Shown: positions 11,730-21,204 of the stretch, in pieces
Layout: each line of letters begins with the position of its first letter
Position numbering within the stretch: position 1 is the stretch's first letter
DNA from: Zygaena filipendulae
Taxonomy: Eukaryota; Arthropoda; Insecta; Lepidoptera; Zygaenidae
Assembly: GCA_907165275.2 (NCBI GenBank)
Contig: CAJRBF020000017.1
Coordinates: forward strand, 1 to 64,000
DNA length: 64,000 nt
Direction of reading: 5' to 3'
Notes under the pieces: generated by a model
Told to the model about the DNA's origin: nothing
The model's input: only the letters and a program-made list of their open reading frames with translations
The model's database searches: none
Translations under genes and position numbers: made by a program

Positions 11730-14019
11730 TGTAACTTTCACCCTCCTCCATCAATTTATGAACAACATCAAAGATGTTGTGCTTTTTAGTTTTGGCCAAT
11801 TTCGTCTAGTAATAGGACCCTGTTCTACGTTGTGTTTATAATAACTTTAGTTCTTTTAGGTTGAGATTCGATTCCGTCTTCATCCTATCTACATTTTTAT
11901 GGGTTGAGGCTAGGTTTAGGTTTTAGTTTGAATAAAACAATCATCAATTATTTTGACACTACTTTAATAATCGTGATTGGCGTGAGCATGATATTTCTAT
12001 AGGAAATATTTATATTTAGTACACCCACCTGCGTTTGAGTTGGGTGACACTCGTTCTATACATGAACTCGTTCTACATGAATGGTTCTATTTTTAAGTGC
12101 GAGACTACACTGTACATTTATTTAACGTCTGTGCGTTAATAGTGTTGTTAGCCCGGAAGCAGAGAGACTCCAAAGATTGACAACCATGTTATGGTGGTTC
12201 ACATAGCCACTAACTCCCGTCTATCGACGTTAGTAGTGTTCGGGATACTAAGATAGGAATATGATGCTCATAGAACACCTCCCATACGATGTTTAACTAT
12301 ATTCAACTTGATATTCCAATAGGAATATTTGTATTGGCTCTCGCTACATAACAAGTTTATTATATAGTGAGAGGTGGCGTAGCCCCGTCCTGCGCTACCC
12401 ACGGTGATGGTCATCCACCTGCTCATAAGCAGTTACCACCCCCCCCCACCTGTGTTGCACAAGGTAGAGAGTTCTCCAAATATGCATAACCGACATCCGT
12501 TAGAGGATGAATCAGCTATATGAGACTGTACGTCCCGTATCAGCAGCAATCGTTGGAGGTCATAATTCGGCGGTGCCGAGACCCCTGGGTACGTGTCAGC
12601 CCGAAGACCGAGGCCGTAATGCGGATAGTACCGCGACCTCAACACCATCCCAATAATTCAAATATAAGTGTATGAGACCAGTCTCGCCGGACATCATAAC
12701 TTCAGTCGGTCAATTTGTGTTATAGTAGCTACACGTAGCTAAGGCCGAAGCCCAATTGATTGGATCACAACTCGTCCTCGTACAACACCCACTTGGCACT
12801 CATTCGTTTTGATAAACAAGTCGTGTTGAAAAACACAACTGTTTACCGAGATCAAGCGTTAACGACTAGGTCGTCCACAGCCGATCCCCTAGCCTCTGCA
12901 CAACGTAACAAAGTCACAAAGCGCATTGACTATAGTTATTATGTTTGTAATAAAAAGAAAGGTTTATCTGAAAGAAGAGCGTTCAACACTCCCTAGGTGT
13001 AGGAAGCGATCCCGCGTCTCCAGTCAGCCGCATATTCGGTGATAGTTTTTGAATAACACGGAAGGCGTAGTTATTCAATAGACAAGATACAATACGTGCA
13101 CAACGAAACCCGTCACGGCGAAGACAACTCAAGGCGCGGATTTTTACCTCTCTACGTTATCTTACGCTCGCGACGCGCGACGTCTAACCGCTCAGGATTA
13201 GAGTTCATCGTCGTTGTAAATTCCAATAAATTGAAAATACACGTTTGCCTCGAGCCGATAAGATGCGATGAATTGTAATTTAATAACAATAAAATTACAA
13301 TCCATACACACCGAAAACCTTCCTCATAATAATATTTGTCTTCGCACAAGATATCCTAACGGACGTCGAGCGCGTTGACAAGGCTTTCGTACAGAGCGAC
13401 AAAGTCACTAAGCACGTAAGCTCGTTCGAACTCCCAACTTCATCATCTTTTGTGTGATCAGTGGTCGACGGACATTTCACCTAGACCTTCATGTGAGTCT
13501 CCAATTTAATTATTTAGATAAGCATAATAATGCAAATCTATATTCGAGCCACCATCAAACTCGTTATTCAACATTTAATGTTGTATACGCGACGCGTTGT
13601 AAACGCGATGCGTTGCCTTCCGATCCGTCTCGCTCGTCCGCCGATGCCACTTCACGTCTCAGCCGCCCGCGTGGATACTGGCGGTGCGCTCACGCCCTAT
13701 TTGAGAGGGGTATGCGGGGGGTTGGGGGGTACAAGTCGATATCACTGTTACATCTAAAAAAAGCACACGGTTAATATACCGTATTATAAGTATTTTATTT
13801 CATGTGGATAATTATTTTATTGATTTTAGTTTGTAAATTATACATCAATATCCTTACTCAGTTTAGATTATGAGTGTATTAACTCGCAATGCTTTTTAAT
13901 AGCTTTTAAATACATTTCAACTTAATTTTATAGTGTTTTAACTTATAATACTTTATACATATATCTTTAAAATGCTTTTTCGAATATAAATAAGTTTTTG
14001 AGCCTCATAGGGCGTCACA
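11730..14019 (-). mobile_element. Solo LTR (2.29 kb) of another Gypsy family, nested in the mag LTR
   Basis: Bounded by CAGT on both sides (11726-11729 and 14020-14023), with TGTAAC...GTCACA ends, so TG...CA plus a 4-bp duplication as for Gypsy elements. No coding region is convincing inside; the many short ORFs look like noise. The first 200 bp resemble LTR starts at 58759 and 60532, which sit next to primer sites and gag genes, identifying it as an LTR in minus orientation. It includes a tRNA-like stretch near 11806-11880 and a purine/C-run region near 12438-12450. Confidence 0.75.
11806..11880 (+). other. tRNA-like (pol III A/B box-like) segment in an LTR
   Basis: Contains a degraded A-box-like GTCTAGTAATAGGACC and a B-box-like GGTTGAGATTCGATTCC at tRNA-like spacing. 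The same arrangement recurs in two related LTRs at 58828 and 60599, which are more tRNA-like at the A box. It is antisense to the LTR. It could be a fossil tRNA-derived insertion or chance; no cloverleaf was computed. Confidence 0.35.
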
Positions 14020-14023
14020 CAGT

Positions 14024-14073
14024 CATTGACGTAGGTACATTGAATAATGACATGGACATAAGATTATACAACA
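14024..14073 (-). repeat. 5' LTR of the mag-like element, second part
   Basis: CATTGACG to ACAACA, identical to the last 50 bp of the LTR at 7392-7587, followed by the GACAC target duplicate. Copied again at 22986-23035 in the tandem duplication. Confidence 0.92.
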
Positions 14074-14221
14074 GACACTACGAATATATTATTAAATTGA
14101 GTGAGTTAGTACGGTGAGAGTAGATTATCCAAAAATATCGGTAACGTTACATTAATTTTGACTTTGAAATACGGATTTTACCAAGTGATTATCAAGAAAA
14201 TAATCAGAATCAAGTGAGATA

Positions 14222-15232
14222 ATGCCTAACTGTGCAGGGGCTTGTGGCAAGTTTACCTCTTCAAGGGATAGCATCACGTGCACCTGTAAAACTGCTTTTC
14301 ACAAGTTATGTCTTAGACTTGCTTCTAATTGTACCGTGCCAAAAGATTGGCTGTGCCCTACGTGTATAAATAATCAGCCGCGCCAAGACAATACAAATAC
14401 ACCAGTTAAGCCACTTAGCGCGACGGCTCCGTCATTGCATTGTTCACCGGAGGACACTCGAGAACTAGATCGGGGGCTGGCAGAAATATTAACGGAAATT
14501 CTACTTATTAGAACGGAATTTAATAAACGCTTTGATGACTTCCAGACTGAGATACTTAGTCTGTGAGAGGATTTGAAAAAGTGTCAGAGATCCGTGAACT
14601 AAACAACCGAGCGCATTGATCACATAGAAACACGCGTGGGGGTTCTCGAGTTGGAAGTAAAAAACACTGAAGTTGAAACTTTGAGAGCAACTGTCGATCG
14701 ACTAAATTGCGAAATGAATGATAAGGACCAGGATGCACTTATCAATGATATCGAAATCATCAGGCTCCCAGAACAAAATCAAGAAAATCTGATGCACATA
14801 GTTGGTGTGTTAGCTACTAAGCTAGGAGTGAGTGTGGGGGAGGCCGACGTAGTGGAGGTGTACCGCGCGGGGCCGCGCCGTGCGGTAGCGGTGTCGTCCT
14901 CGGGGCCGGCGGCGCGCGCACGCCCCGTCATGCTGCGGGTCGTGCGCCGCGTTATTAAACAAACATTGATGAAGGCGGCCCGCGAACGACGTGCGCTTAC
15001 ATCTGCGGACTTATTGCTCCCCGGACCTCCGCAACCATTGTATGTGAATGAACGATTAACAAAGACGAACAGGAAGATTTTACAGAAGGCCAAAGCAATG
15101 AGAAAGACGCACAATTGGAAGTTTGTATATATAAGAAATGGAGCAATTTTAGCGCGAAAAGCGGAGGGAGAAAAGGAGCATAGATTTCGCTGCGAAGAGG
15201 ATGTCACAAGCGTGTTCGAAAGTAAAAAATAA
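14222..15232 (+). pseudogene. Non-LTR retrotransposon ORF1: PHD finger, coiled coil, C-terminal nucleic-acid-binding region
   Basis: From ATG 14222 the frame encodes a PHD-type zinc finger (CAGACGKF, CTCKTAFHKLC, WLCPTC; residues 5-50), a linker, a heptad-like segment (ELEVKNTEVETLRATVDRL) and a C-terminal basic domain ending in CEEDVTSVFESKK. Two in-frame stops, TGA at 14564-14566 and TAA about 14600, break it between finger and coiled coil. ORF1 proteins of this kind bind the element RNA. The GC-rich stretch near 14850-14960 stands out from the AT-rich surroundings. The second copy is at 23184-25481. Confidence 0.8.
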
Positions 15233-15659
15233 TATAATGTATTATTTTTTTATATTGTATTGTGATCATTGTTATAAATAGGAAATTACTGAGGAAATCA
15301 ATGTATATAGTACGGATTTACTTTTATATTTTTGTCTGTACCTGTAAATTACACAATTGCGTAATTTTAGCTTTTCCTAATGAAATGAAGTTAATTGTTT
15401 GTATTAAAAGCAACTGTAAATATTATGTAACACTGTTTGATGGATTATCGTATTATGTGATGCCTTTTAAAAACTTAATAATGATATTTTATTTTGGTGA
15501 TATTGGGTTAAACTCTGTAATTTACTGTAGGAATGAATATTGTACTATTTCCATCTGTGTGATAAATTGTGATATAAGCTGTGTCGATGTTGTGATTAAG
15601 CTGTGCATGCTATACAATATTAGATAAACTTACGCTTGGTGTTAAAATGAATTTTGACA
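15233..15659 (+). other. Spacer between LINE ORF1 and ORF2
   Basis: AT-rich, 427 bp, with no supported gene. The 121-codon ORF at 15262-15627 has the Ile/Tyr/Cys-rich composition of translated AT-rich DNA and matches no family I know. Confidence 0.5.
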
Positions 15660-15981
15660 ATGGCTAAATATAAGAATAAAAGTTTTACTTTGGGGCTTTT
15701 GAATGTTAGATCTCTGAATACTGGGTGGGATGAATTAGTAGCTACAATTGATAAATTATCTCCAGATATATTGGCAATAAACGAAACTTTCTTAAAGGAA
15801 GGGGAGGAAAAGTACGTAGGAAAAATTCCAGAATATAGCTTTAGACACATTCCACGCAAGTCCATGCACAGGGGTGGGGGCGTGGGATTTTTCATAAGGC
15901 GTGGTTTGCGTGTCCGCACACGCGAACACCCTGAGTCTAGACTCGAACAAATGTGGATAGAACTAGACCTGCCAGGACGTA

Positions 15982-16047
15982 CATATATATATAGAATTGA
16001 ATTGAATTGATTCACTTTATTTGACACAATACAAAGATTTACAGCAT
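15982..16047 (-). mobile_element. Short retroposon tail with GAATT units and 5-bp target duplication
   Basis: ACGTA occurs at 15977-15981 and 16048-16052; between them lie ATATAT, GAATT units and TTCACTTTATTTGACAC. Removing it rejoins the endonuclease frame. It resembles the CAAAT-tailed insert at 6636 and is only the 3' end, consistent with extreme 5' truncation. Confidence 0.7.
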
Positions 16048-16344
16048 ACGTATAGCAATAGGAACGGCGTACCGGCCGGAGTCTGGTTTAAGGGTGACGG
16101 ACGCAATCGATGCACTGAGCGAGTCGATTAGCTGCTTCAGTCACTGTAGTCATGTGTTCGTGTTATCAGACTTTAATGTCGACTTACTTACACCACACTC
16201 GAGCACAAGTATACAATTGTCTTCTTTTTTTTATCAACAGAATCTTCATCAATTGGCTCTACCTACTAGAGTACATAAAAATTCCGCTACTTTAATAGAC
16301 TTAATAATAACAGACTCCCCTGAAATTTGTAAAAAGATCTTTTT

Positions 16345-16765
16345 AATACAGTTGCTCAAAAAGTGGCGTATTGCAGGGACGTTTAGCGTTCGGGATGTGG
16401 GCTATTACATACTCGAGCTTTTTGTTTACCTTTCCCGAACTCGTGCGTTCTCTTTGCCAACTGTCAAAAATGGCGACACGACTTTGACACACTTTTTGCA
16501 TTGCGAAACGTGGGTTTCGCATTACTAATACGACTAGCGCCACCTCTTGATCACAGTTGGAACTTAGTTGAGTTTGTTGAGTTTTTGATATTTTATTAAA
16601 TTGCTTAATTTTTTCGTAACTGTATTAAAAATAGTTGTTCAGTACACGTGCGGAACCGTCATTGCAACTAGTTCCGACTGTCAACCCTCACCTTCGGCTG
16701 CGCCTCGGCTCGGGTAGACATTTGTCGGAACTCTTTGCAATGACAGGCTTTCCGCACTTATAATG
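16345..16765. mobile_element. MITE-like composite insertion in the endonuclease
   Basis: Sits between TDSPEICKK and HNAALSDHA of the endonuclease. It contains an inverted pair, TTTTTAATACAGTT near 16342 and AACTGTATTAAAAA near 16616, and downstream a second inverted pair whose arms run GTGCGGAA...GTTCCGAC (about 16650-16682) and GTCGGAAC...TTCCGCAC (about 16722-16758). That suggests two small elements or one composite. No coding capacity. Exact ends and target duplication are unclear. Confidence 0.5.
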
Positions 16766-16993
16766 AAATATACTATTGTTCAACATAATGCCGCTTTAAG
16801 TGATCATGCAACTGTAATGGCTGAAGTGAGCGTTCCAAAGCCTGAAAAAATTCCACGGTATGTCACGACCCGAAAACTAGATAATAACGGGTGATTTTTT
16901 AAGAGCTTGAGAACTTTTTTTAAAAAAAAAACGCATAAAATTTGCAAAATCTCATCGGTTCTTTATTTGAAACGTTAGATTGGTCCATGACAT

Positions 16994-18078
16994 TTACTTT
17001 TTGAAGATAATTTCATTTAAATGTTGACCGCGGCTGCGTCTTAGGTGGTCCATTCGGAAAGTCCAATTTTGGGCAACTTTTTCGAGCATTTCGGCCGGAA
17101 TAGCCCGAATTTCTTCGGAAATGTTGTCTTCCAAAGCTGGAATAGTTACTGGCTTATTTCTGTAGACTTTAGACTTGACGTAGCCCCACAAAAAATAGTC
17201 TAAAGGCGTCAAATCGCATGATCTTGGTGGCCAACTTACCGGTCCATTTCTTGAGATGAATTGTTCTCCGAAGTTTTCCCTCAAAATGGCCATAGAATCG
17301 CGAGCTGTGTGGCATGTAGCGCATCTTGTTGAAACCACATGTCAACCAAGTTCAGTTCTTCCATTTTTGGCAACAAAAAGTTTGTTAGCATCGAACGATA
17401 GCGATCGCCATTCACCGTAACGTTGCGTCCAACATCATCTTTGAAAAAATACGGTCCAATGATTCCACCAGCGTACAAACCACACCAAACAGTGCATTTT
17501 TCGGGATGCATGGGCAGTTCTTGAACGGCTTCTGGTTTCTCTTCACTCCAAATGCGGCAATTTTGCTTATTTACGTAGCCATTCAACCAGAAATGAGCCT
17601 CATCGCTGAACAAAATTTGTCGATAAAAAAGCGGATTTTCTGCCAACTTTTCTAGGGCCCATTCACTGAAAATTCGACGTTGTGGCAGATCGTTCGGCTT
17701 CAGTTCTTGCAGGAGCTGTATTTTATACGGTTTTACACCAAGATCTTTACGTAAAATCTTCCATGTGGTCGAATAACACAAACCCAATTGCTGCGAACGG
17801 CGACGAATCGACATTTCACGGTCTTCAGCAACACTCTCAGAAACAGACGCAATATTCTCTTCTGTACGCACTGTACGCATTCGTGTGGTTGGTTTAATGT
17901 CCAATAAAGTAAACTGAGTGCGAAACTTGGTCACAATCGCATTAATTGTTTGCTCACTTGGTCGATTATGTAGACCATAAATCGGGCGTAAAGCGCGAAA
18001 CACATTTCGAACCGAACACTGATTTTGGTAATAAAATTCAATGATTTGCAAGCGTTGCTCGTTAGTAAGTCTATTCAT
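16994..18078 (-). pseudogene. mariner transposase, frameshifted
   Basis: Starts at ATG 18076-18078. The N-terminal half (MNRLTNEQRLQIIEFYYQNQ onward) is the helix-turn-helix DNA-binding part. The catalytic part has SDEAHFWLNG (first Asp), FQQD (second) and PPRSCDLTPLDYFLWGYVK (third), a DDD enzyme with about 36 residues between the last two by my count. A one-base frameshift near 17323, right after FQQD, splits it into 17281-18078 and 16994-17338. Length without the break would be about 360 residues, normal for the family. It cuts at TA and moves the element by cut and paste in relatives. Confidence 0.9.
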
Positions 18079-18100
18079 GATGAAATGTCAAAGCATACTG

Positions 18101-18184
18101 AGCAAATACTAATGCATGAAAATCCTAACCTCAAAAAAATCTGAGCAAATACTAATGCATGAAAATCCTAACCTCAAAAAAATC
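18101..18184 (+). repeat. 42-bp tandem duplication in the mariner end
   Basis: The unit GAGCAAATACTAATGCATGA... ending AACCTCAAAAAAATCT occurs twice back to back, next to the terminal repeat. Present in both copies of the large duplication, so older than it. Confidence 0.85.
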
Positions 18185-18366
18185 ACCCATTATTATTAAT
18201 GACAAATTTCTAAAGGACCTTGCCTCGTTTCCCTGGGAAATTATATACGATTATACTTCTGTAAATGATATGGTTGAAACGTTTAGTGATATGCTTCTAG
18301 CACTATTTAAGGCACATGCACCTTTGAAAACTTCTCGAATAAGTTGTCTTGCTTACGATGAGAGTT

Positions 18367-18747
18367 GACGAGATCCCAACATACTATTTGGCTTGGCACC
18401 GACTTCAAATCATCAGTAGTTATCATACCGATATTTTATTAAAATCGTAGGTAATAGGTTTGGATAATTTTGTTACATTGTAATTGTATAAATAAAATGT
18501 AAGATTTGATTAATTAATAAGTAATTATAATAAATAAGTAGAAGGTAATAAGTGCATTTTTATTATTTTTAAGGTTTTCTATTATTTATTACTTTTTTTC
18601 GTTTCGGATATTTTGTTATTTTTTGTTTTTCATTTTTTTTGAAGTCGGTTTTTTTTTTTAAAGATTTAGTTTATTTTTCCATTTTTAGTGTAAATATATG
18701 TAGTTAGTTGTACAGTTTTCGTTAAGTAACTGGTTCTAACTTGTGTC
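18367..18747. repeat. AT-rich segment with ACCGACTTCAAA inverted ends
   Basis: ACCGACTTCAAA near 18398 and TTGAAGTCGGTT near 18640 are inverse of each other, enclosing about 250 bp of AT-rich DNA with a long T run. Words like AAACCGACTTC recur at 61577 and look like ends of a lepidopteran repeat. No gene. Confidence 0.4.
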
Positions 18748-21173
18748 ATGGGTAGGCCTACTAAAAATGCCGCCCGCATGAGGGCAAAAAGAAATGGAGA
18801 AAGTATTCAAGGTAATAAGGAAAGATTAACAAAGAATTCCAAGCGAAATTCCATATTGCGTTCTCAAGAAACACCACTAGCACGTTAAGCAAGATTGTCT
18901 AAAATGAGTAATTACGCGCATTCTCAATTATCACAAGAATCGACTGAACAGCGCGAATATCGATTGAATGTTATTCGTGAGAATTTGAGTCATGAAACTT
19001 TGAATCAACGAGCGCATCGACTCGATGTTATTCGTAACCGTTTAAGTAATGAGACTCTGGAGCAACGAGCACATCAAATCGGTGTAATTCGTGACCGTTT
19101 GAGTAACGAAGCTCCGGATCAACGAGCACATAGATTAAATGTTATTAGTGAGCGTTTATGTAACGAAACTCCAGAACAAAGAGCACATCGACTCGGTGTT
19201 ATTACTGACCGTTTGTGTAACGAAACTTCAGAACAACGAGCACATCGACTCGGTATTATTAGTAACCGTTTATGTAATGAGACTCCAGAACAACGAGCAC
19301 ATCGTCTCGGTATTAGTGACCGTTTGTGTAACGAGACTTTGGAGCAACGAGCACATCGTCTCGGTGTTATTAGTGACCGTTTGTGTAACGAGACTCCGGA
19401 GCAACGAGCACAGCGACTCGATGTTATTCAGGACCGTTTGAGTAACGAAACTTCGGAGCAACGAGCACATCGACTCCAGGTTATAAGTGACTGTTTGAGT
19501 AACGAGACTCCGGAGCGACGAGCATATCGACTCGATATTAATAGAGACCGTTTGAGTAATGAGACTCCGGAGCAACGTATTCAGATTCTCAATGAGACAT
19601 TGTAATAATGAGGCAACCAGAGCTGAAAATGAGGAGGAAAGAAGCAAACGGTTAGAGAATATGCGTCAGACTTCCCGCAGAAGTAGATATAATTCTATTA
19701 ATGAATTTGCCGATGTCCCATGTGGTGTATGTAAAAAAATGTTATATCCTAAGCAGAGATGTCACCTAGAAACGTCGTGTCGACATAATCTATTGCCCGA
19801 AAAATTAGTAGAAATGAACAAAATTGTGACATGTTTGCGATGTCCGACAAACCTGAGGAAACGCAAAGTGCCTTCTCAAGCGTACTGGAACAACATGGAA
19901 CTTACACCCATACCCCCATACACCCATACCCATACAGAAATAGCTAATCTGTCAGATGTTGAACAACGTCTACTTACAAGAATAATTCCGTTTTTGAAAA
20001 TTATTAAGGTGCAAAACAGGTTCAGCCAAAATTGGTGTAAAGGACAAGTCGTTTAATTCGCTCAAGACGTCGTAGAAATTATTGAGCAATTACCACTTCC
20101 ACATGTAATGCAGGATTGGTTGTTGTAGTAGAAACACGAGAGAACTTGCAACAACACAGAGAGTTTAATATAAATATTGAAAGAGTAAAGACTGCTTTAC
20201 AATGGCTAATATTAAATAACAAACTGTACCAAGATGTCGTACCTAACTTTGCCAACATATTAGACCACGATATTTCCCAGATAATACAGGTTACTGAAAT
20301 TCAAAAAGATCGTGATAATATCCAAATGCAGACTGAGCTTGTACAACACGTACAAGAAAATCAACCCAGTAGATTCGTAAATATTAATAACAATATCTCA
20401 ATTTTACATGGTTCGTTTCATCAGGATAATGATCGATTTAGTATAGACTCTCGTGGAAGGCAGTGTACCGCTGTCGCAGCAGTGGCTTGTGCCGCACTTT
20501 CATTATCGGATGCGAACACGTGGTCCATGAGTGATGTGGACTACATAGTGATAGTTGGAGATGCATATTATCGTCAATGCATTATGGCCCGAGAAAATCC
20601 CGATGCTGGTAAGCAAAATGTTGAATACTTAGCGGTGAGGGAACTCCTGCCACAGTTTTTATTTAAAGGTAATTTGGTAACTTTAAATGTTAACAATAAT
20701 TCAATTGACGGGCATATCGATAGAGATCAAAGTGAGGAAGGATTTCCTAATTTCAGAAATGGTTTAGAATTTTTTTTAGGGTTCACCGTTGTGGGATCCT
20801 AACTAGTAATTTTGTTTCTATTGCTGATGCATCCCAAAACTTATGTGGCAATATGCATTATTGGTTGTTCGATTCTCATGCTAGGGGGCCAAAGGGTTTT
20901 ATAGCACCATCCAGAGGCACTGCGTGTTGTATGCGCTTTGGGAACATCTACCAATTATTCGGTATCTTACGTCGTAACTTAAAGAAAAAAGAAGGTAATG
21001 CTCATATTTTAAACACATATTCCATTACGCCTGTCGCTACTGAAGAGAGAGAACCACTGCAAGAGGTTACATCATTACACGAAAATTCCGAACTATTCCA
21101 CGAGAGGCCTGCTATAGTTGAAGGCGTAGTAGACACACAAGAGTCCTGTTTACACATGTTCCCGTCGTTTTGA
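18748..21173 (+). pseudogene. Helitron-like replication protein remnant with 19-residue repeats and a cysteine-protease-like domain
   Basis: From ATG 18748 (MGRPTKNAARMRAKRNGE) a TAA at about 18886 interrupts a frame that continues through 11 copies of a TPEQRAHRLGVISDRLCNE-type repeat to 19605. After a frame change come a Cys-rich segment (CGVCKKML, CLRCP) and a DVEQRLLTRIIPFLKI word like that of DUF6570/Helitron proteins (to 20056), then REFNINIERVKTALQWL, then a domain with SFHQDNDRFSIDSRGRQCTA and WLFDSHARGPKG that resembles viral-type deubiquitinases/OTU-like Cys-His proteases. Breaks at 18886, 19606, 20054, 20124 and about 20727 make it dead. Rep and helicase motifs are not visible, so the Helitron assignment is inference. 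Confidence 0.55.
18940..19600 (+). repeat. 57-bp coding minisatellite, 11 units
   Basis: Each unit encodes about 19 residues on the pattern T-x-EQRAHRL-x-VI-x-(D/E)RL-x-NE, predicted helical and strongly charged. The seventh unit lacks one codon. Units 4-8 share CNE where the outer ones have SNE, which suggests local unit duplication. Confidence 0.9.
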
Positions 21174-21204
21174 TTCATCATCATTGGTAACAAGGGCGTC
21201 ATCG

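Larger units (their letters stand above)
7392..14073 (-). mobile_element. Complete mag-like Ty3/Gypsy LTR retrotransposon with 5-bp target duplication
   Basis: Two LTRs flank a gag-pol on the minus strand. The flanking pentamer GACAC occurs at 7387-7391 and again at 14074-14078, a perfect target duplication. The LTRs are 7392-7587 and 11584-11729 plus 14024-14073; the second is split by a later 2.29-kb insertion. By eye, joined across the insertion, the two are both 196 bp and identical, so the insertion is young. A purine tract (7588-7600) and a primer site (about 11569-11583, minus TGGTGTCAGAAGTCG) sit where expected. gag-pol carries three stop codons. Confidence 0.92.
16887..18190 (-). mobile_element. 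mariner-like DNA transposon with TA target duplication
   Basis: Terminal inverted repeats ACGGGTGATTTTTT (16887 onward) and AAAAAATCACCCAT (ending 18190) are flanked by TA on each side. Collapsing to one TA rejoins the LINE frame (LDN then IINDKF). It carries a frameshifted transposase. The right end contains a 42-bp tandem duplication. Copy 2 of the tandem duplication keeps only the last 147 bp. Confidence 0.9.
7226..18366 (+). mobile_element. PHD-finger non-LTR retrotransposon (CR1/L2-like), split by nested insertions
   Basis: A likely 5' UTR runs 7226-7391, is cut by a mag-like LTR element, and resumes at 14079 before ORF1 (14222). ORF2 endonuclease starts at 15660 and is cut by a retroposon tail (15982-16047), a MITE-like insert (about 16345-16765) and a mariner (16887-18190). 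It resumes at 18191 and is lost after about 18340, so RT is missing. Closing the gaps at the target duplications makes the flanking frames meet, which supports a single original element. Clade is inferred from the ORF1 zinc finger plus endonuclease sequence. Confidence 0.7.
15660..18366 (+). pseudogene. Non-LTR retrotransposon ORF2 N-terminus: APE-type endonuclease, thrice interrupted
   Basis: Starts at ATG 15660. Endonuclease words in order: LGLLNVRSL, DILAINETFL, HRGGGVGFFI, LEQMWIEL; after an insertion, IAIGTAYRPE, LSDFNVDLL, TLIDLIITDSPE; after a second insertion (resuming near 16770), AALSDHATVMAEV; after the mariner (from 18191), NDKFLKDLASFPW and LFKAHAPLKTSR. APE endonucleases nick the target DNA for target-primed reverse transcription. 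The sequence diverges after about 18340 and no RT follows, so it is 3'-truncated. Confidence 0.82.

Noticed and set aside
12433..13774. Several short ORFs inside the solo LTR
   Set aside because: No motif or codon continuity; LTR sequence explains them.
15262..15627. 121-codon ORF between LINE ORF1 and ORF2, also in copy 2
   Set aside because: Low-complexity Ile/Tyr/Cys composition, no domain, and identical in copy 2 only because of the recent duplication, so conservation says nothing.
18940..19600. Possible CRISPR-like array because of regular repeats
   Set aside because: Units are contiguous 57-bp coding repeats without spacers, in eukaryotic DNA.
19270..19647. Minus-strand ORF of 125 codons over the repeats
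   Set aside because: Antisense shadow of the 57-bp repeat frame; open only because the repeat lacks stops.
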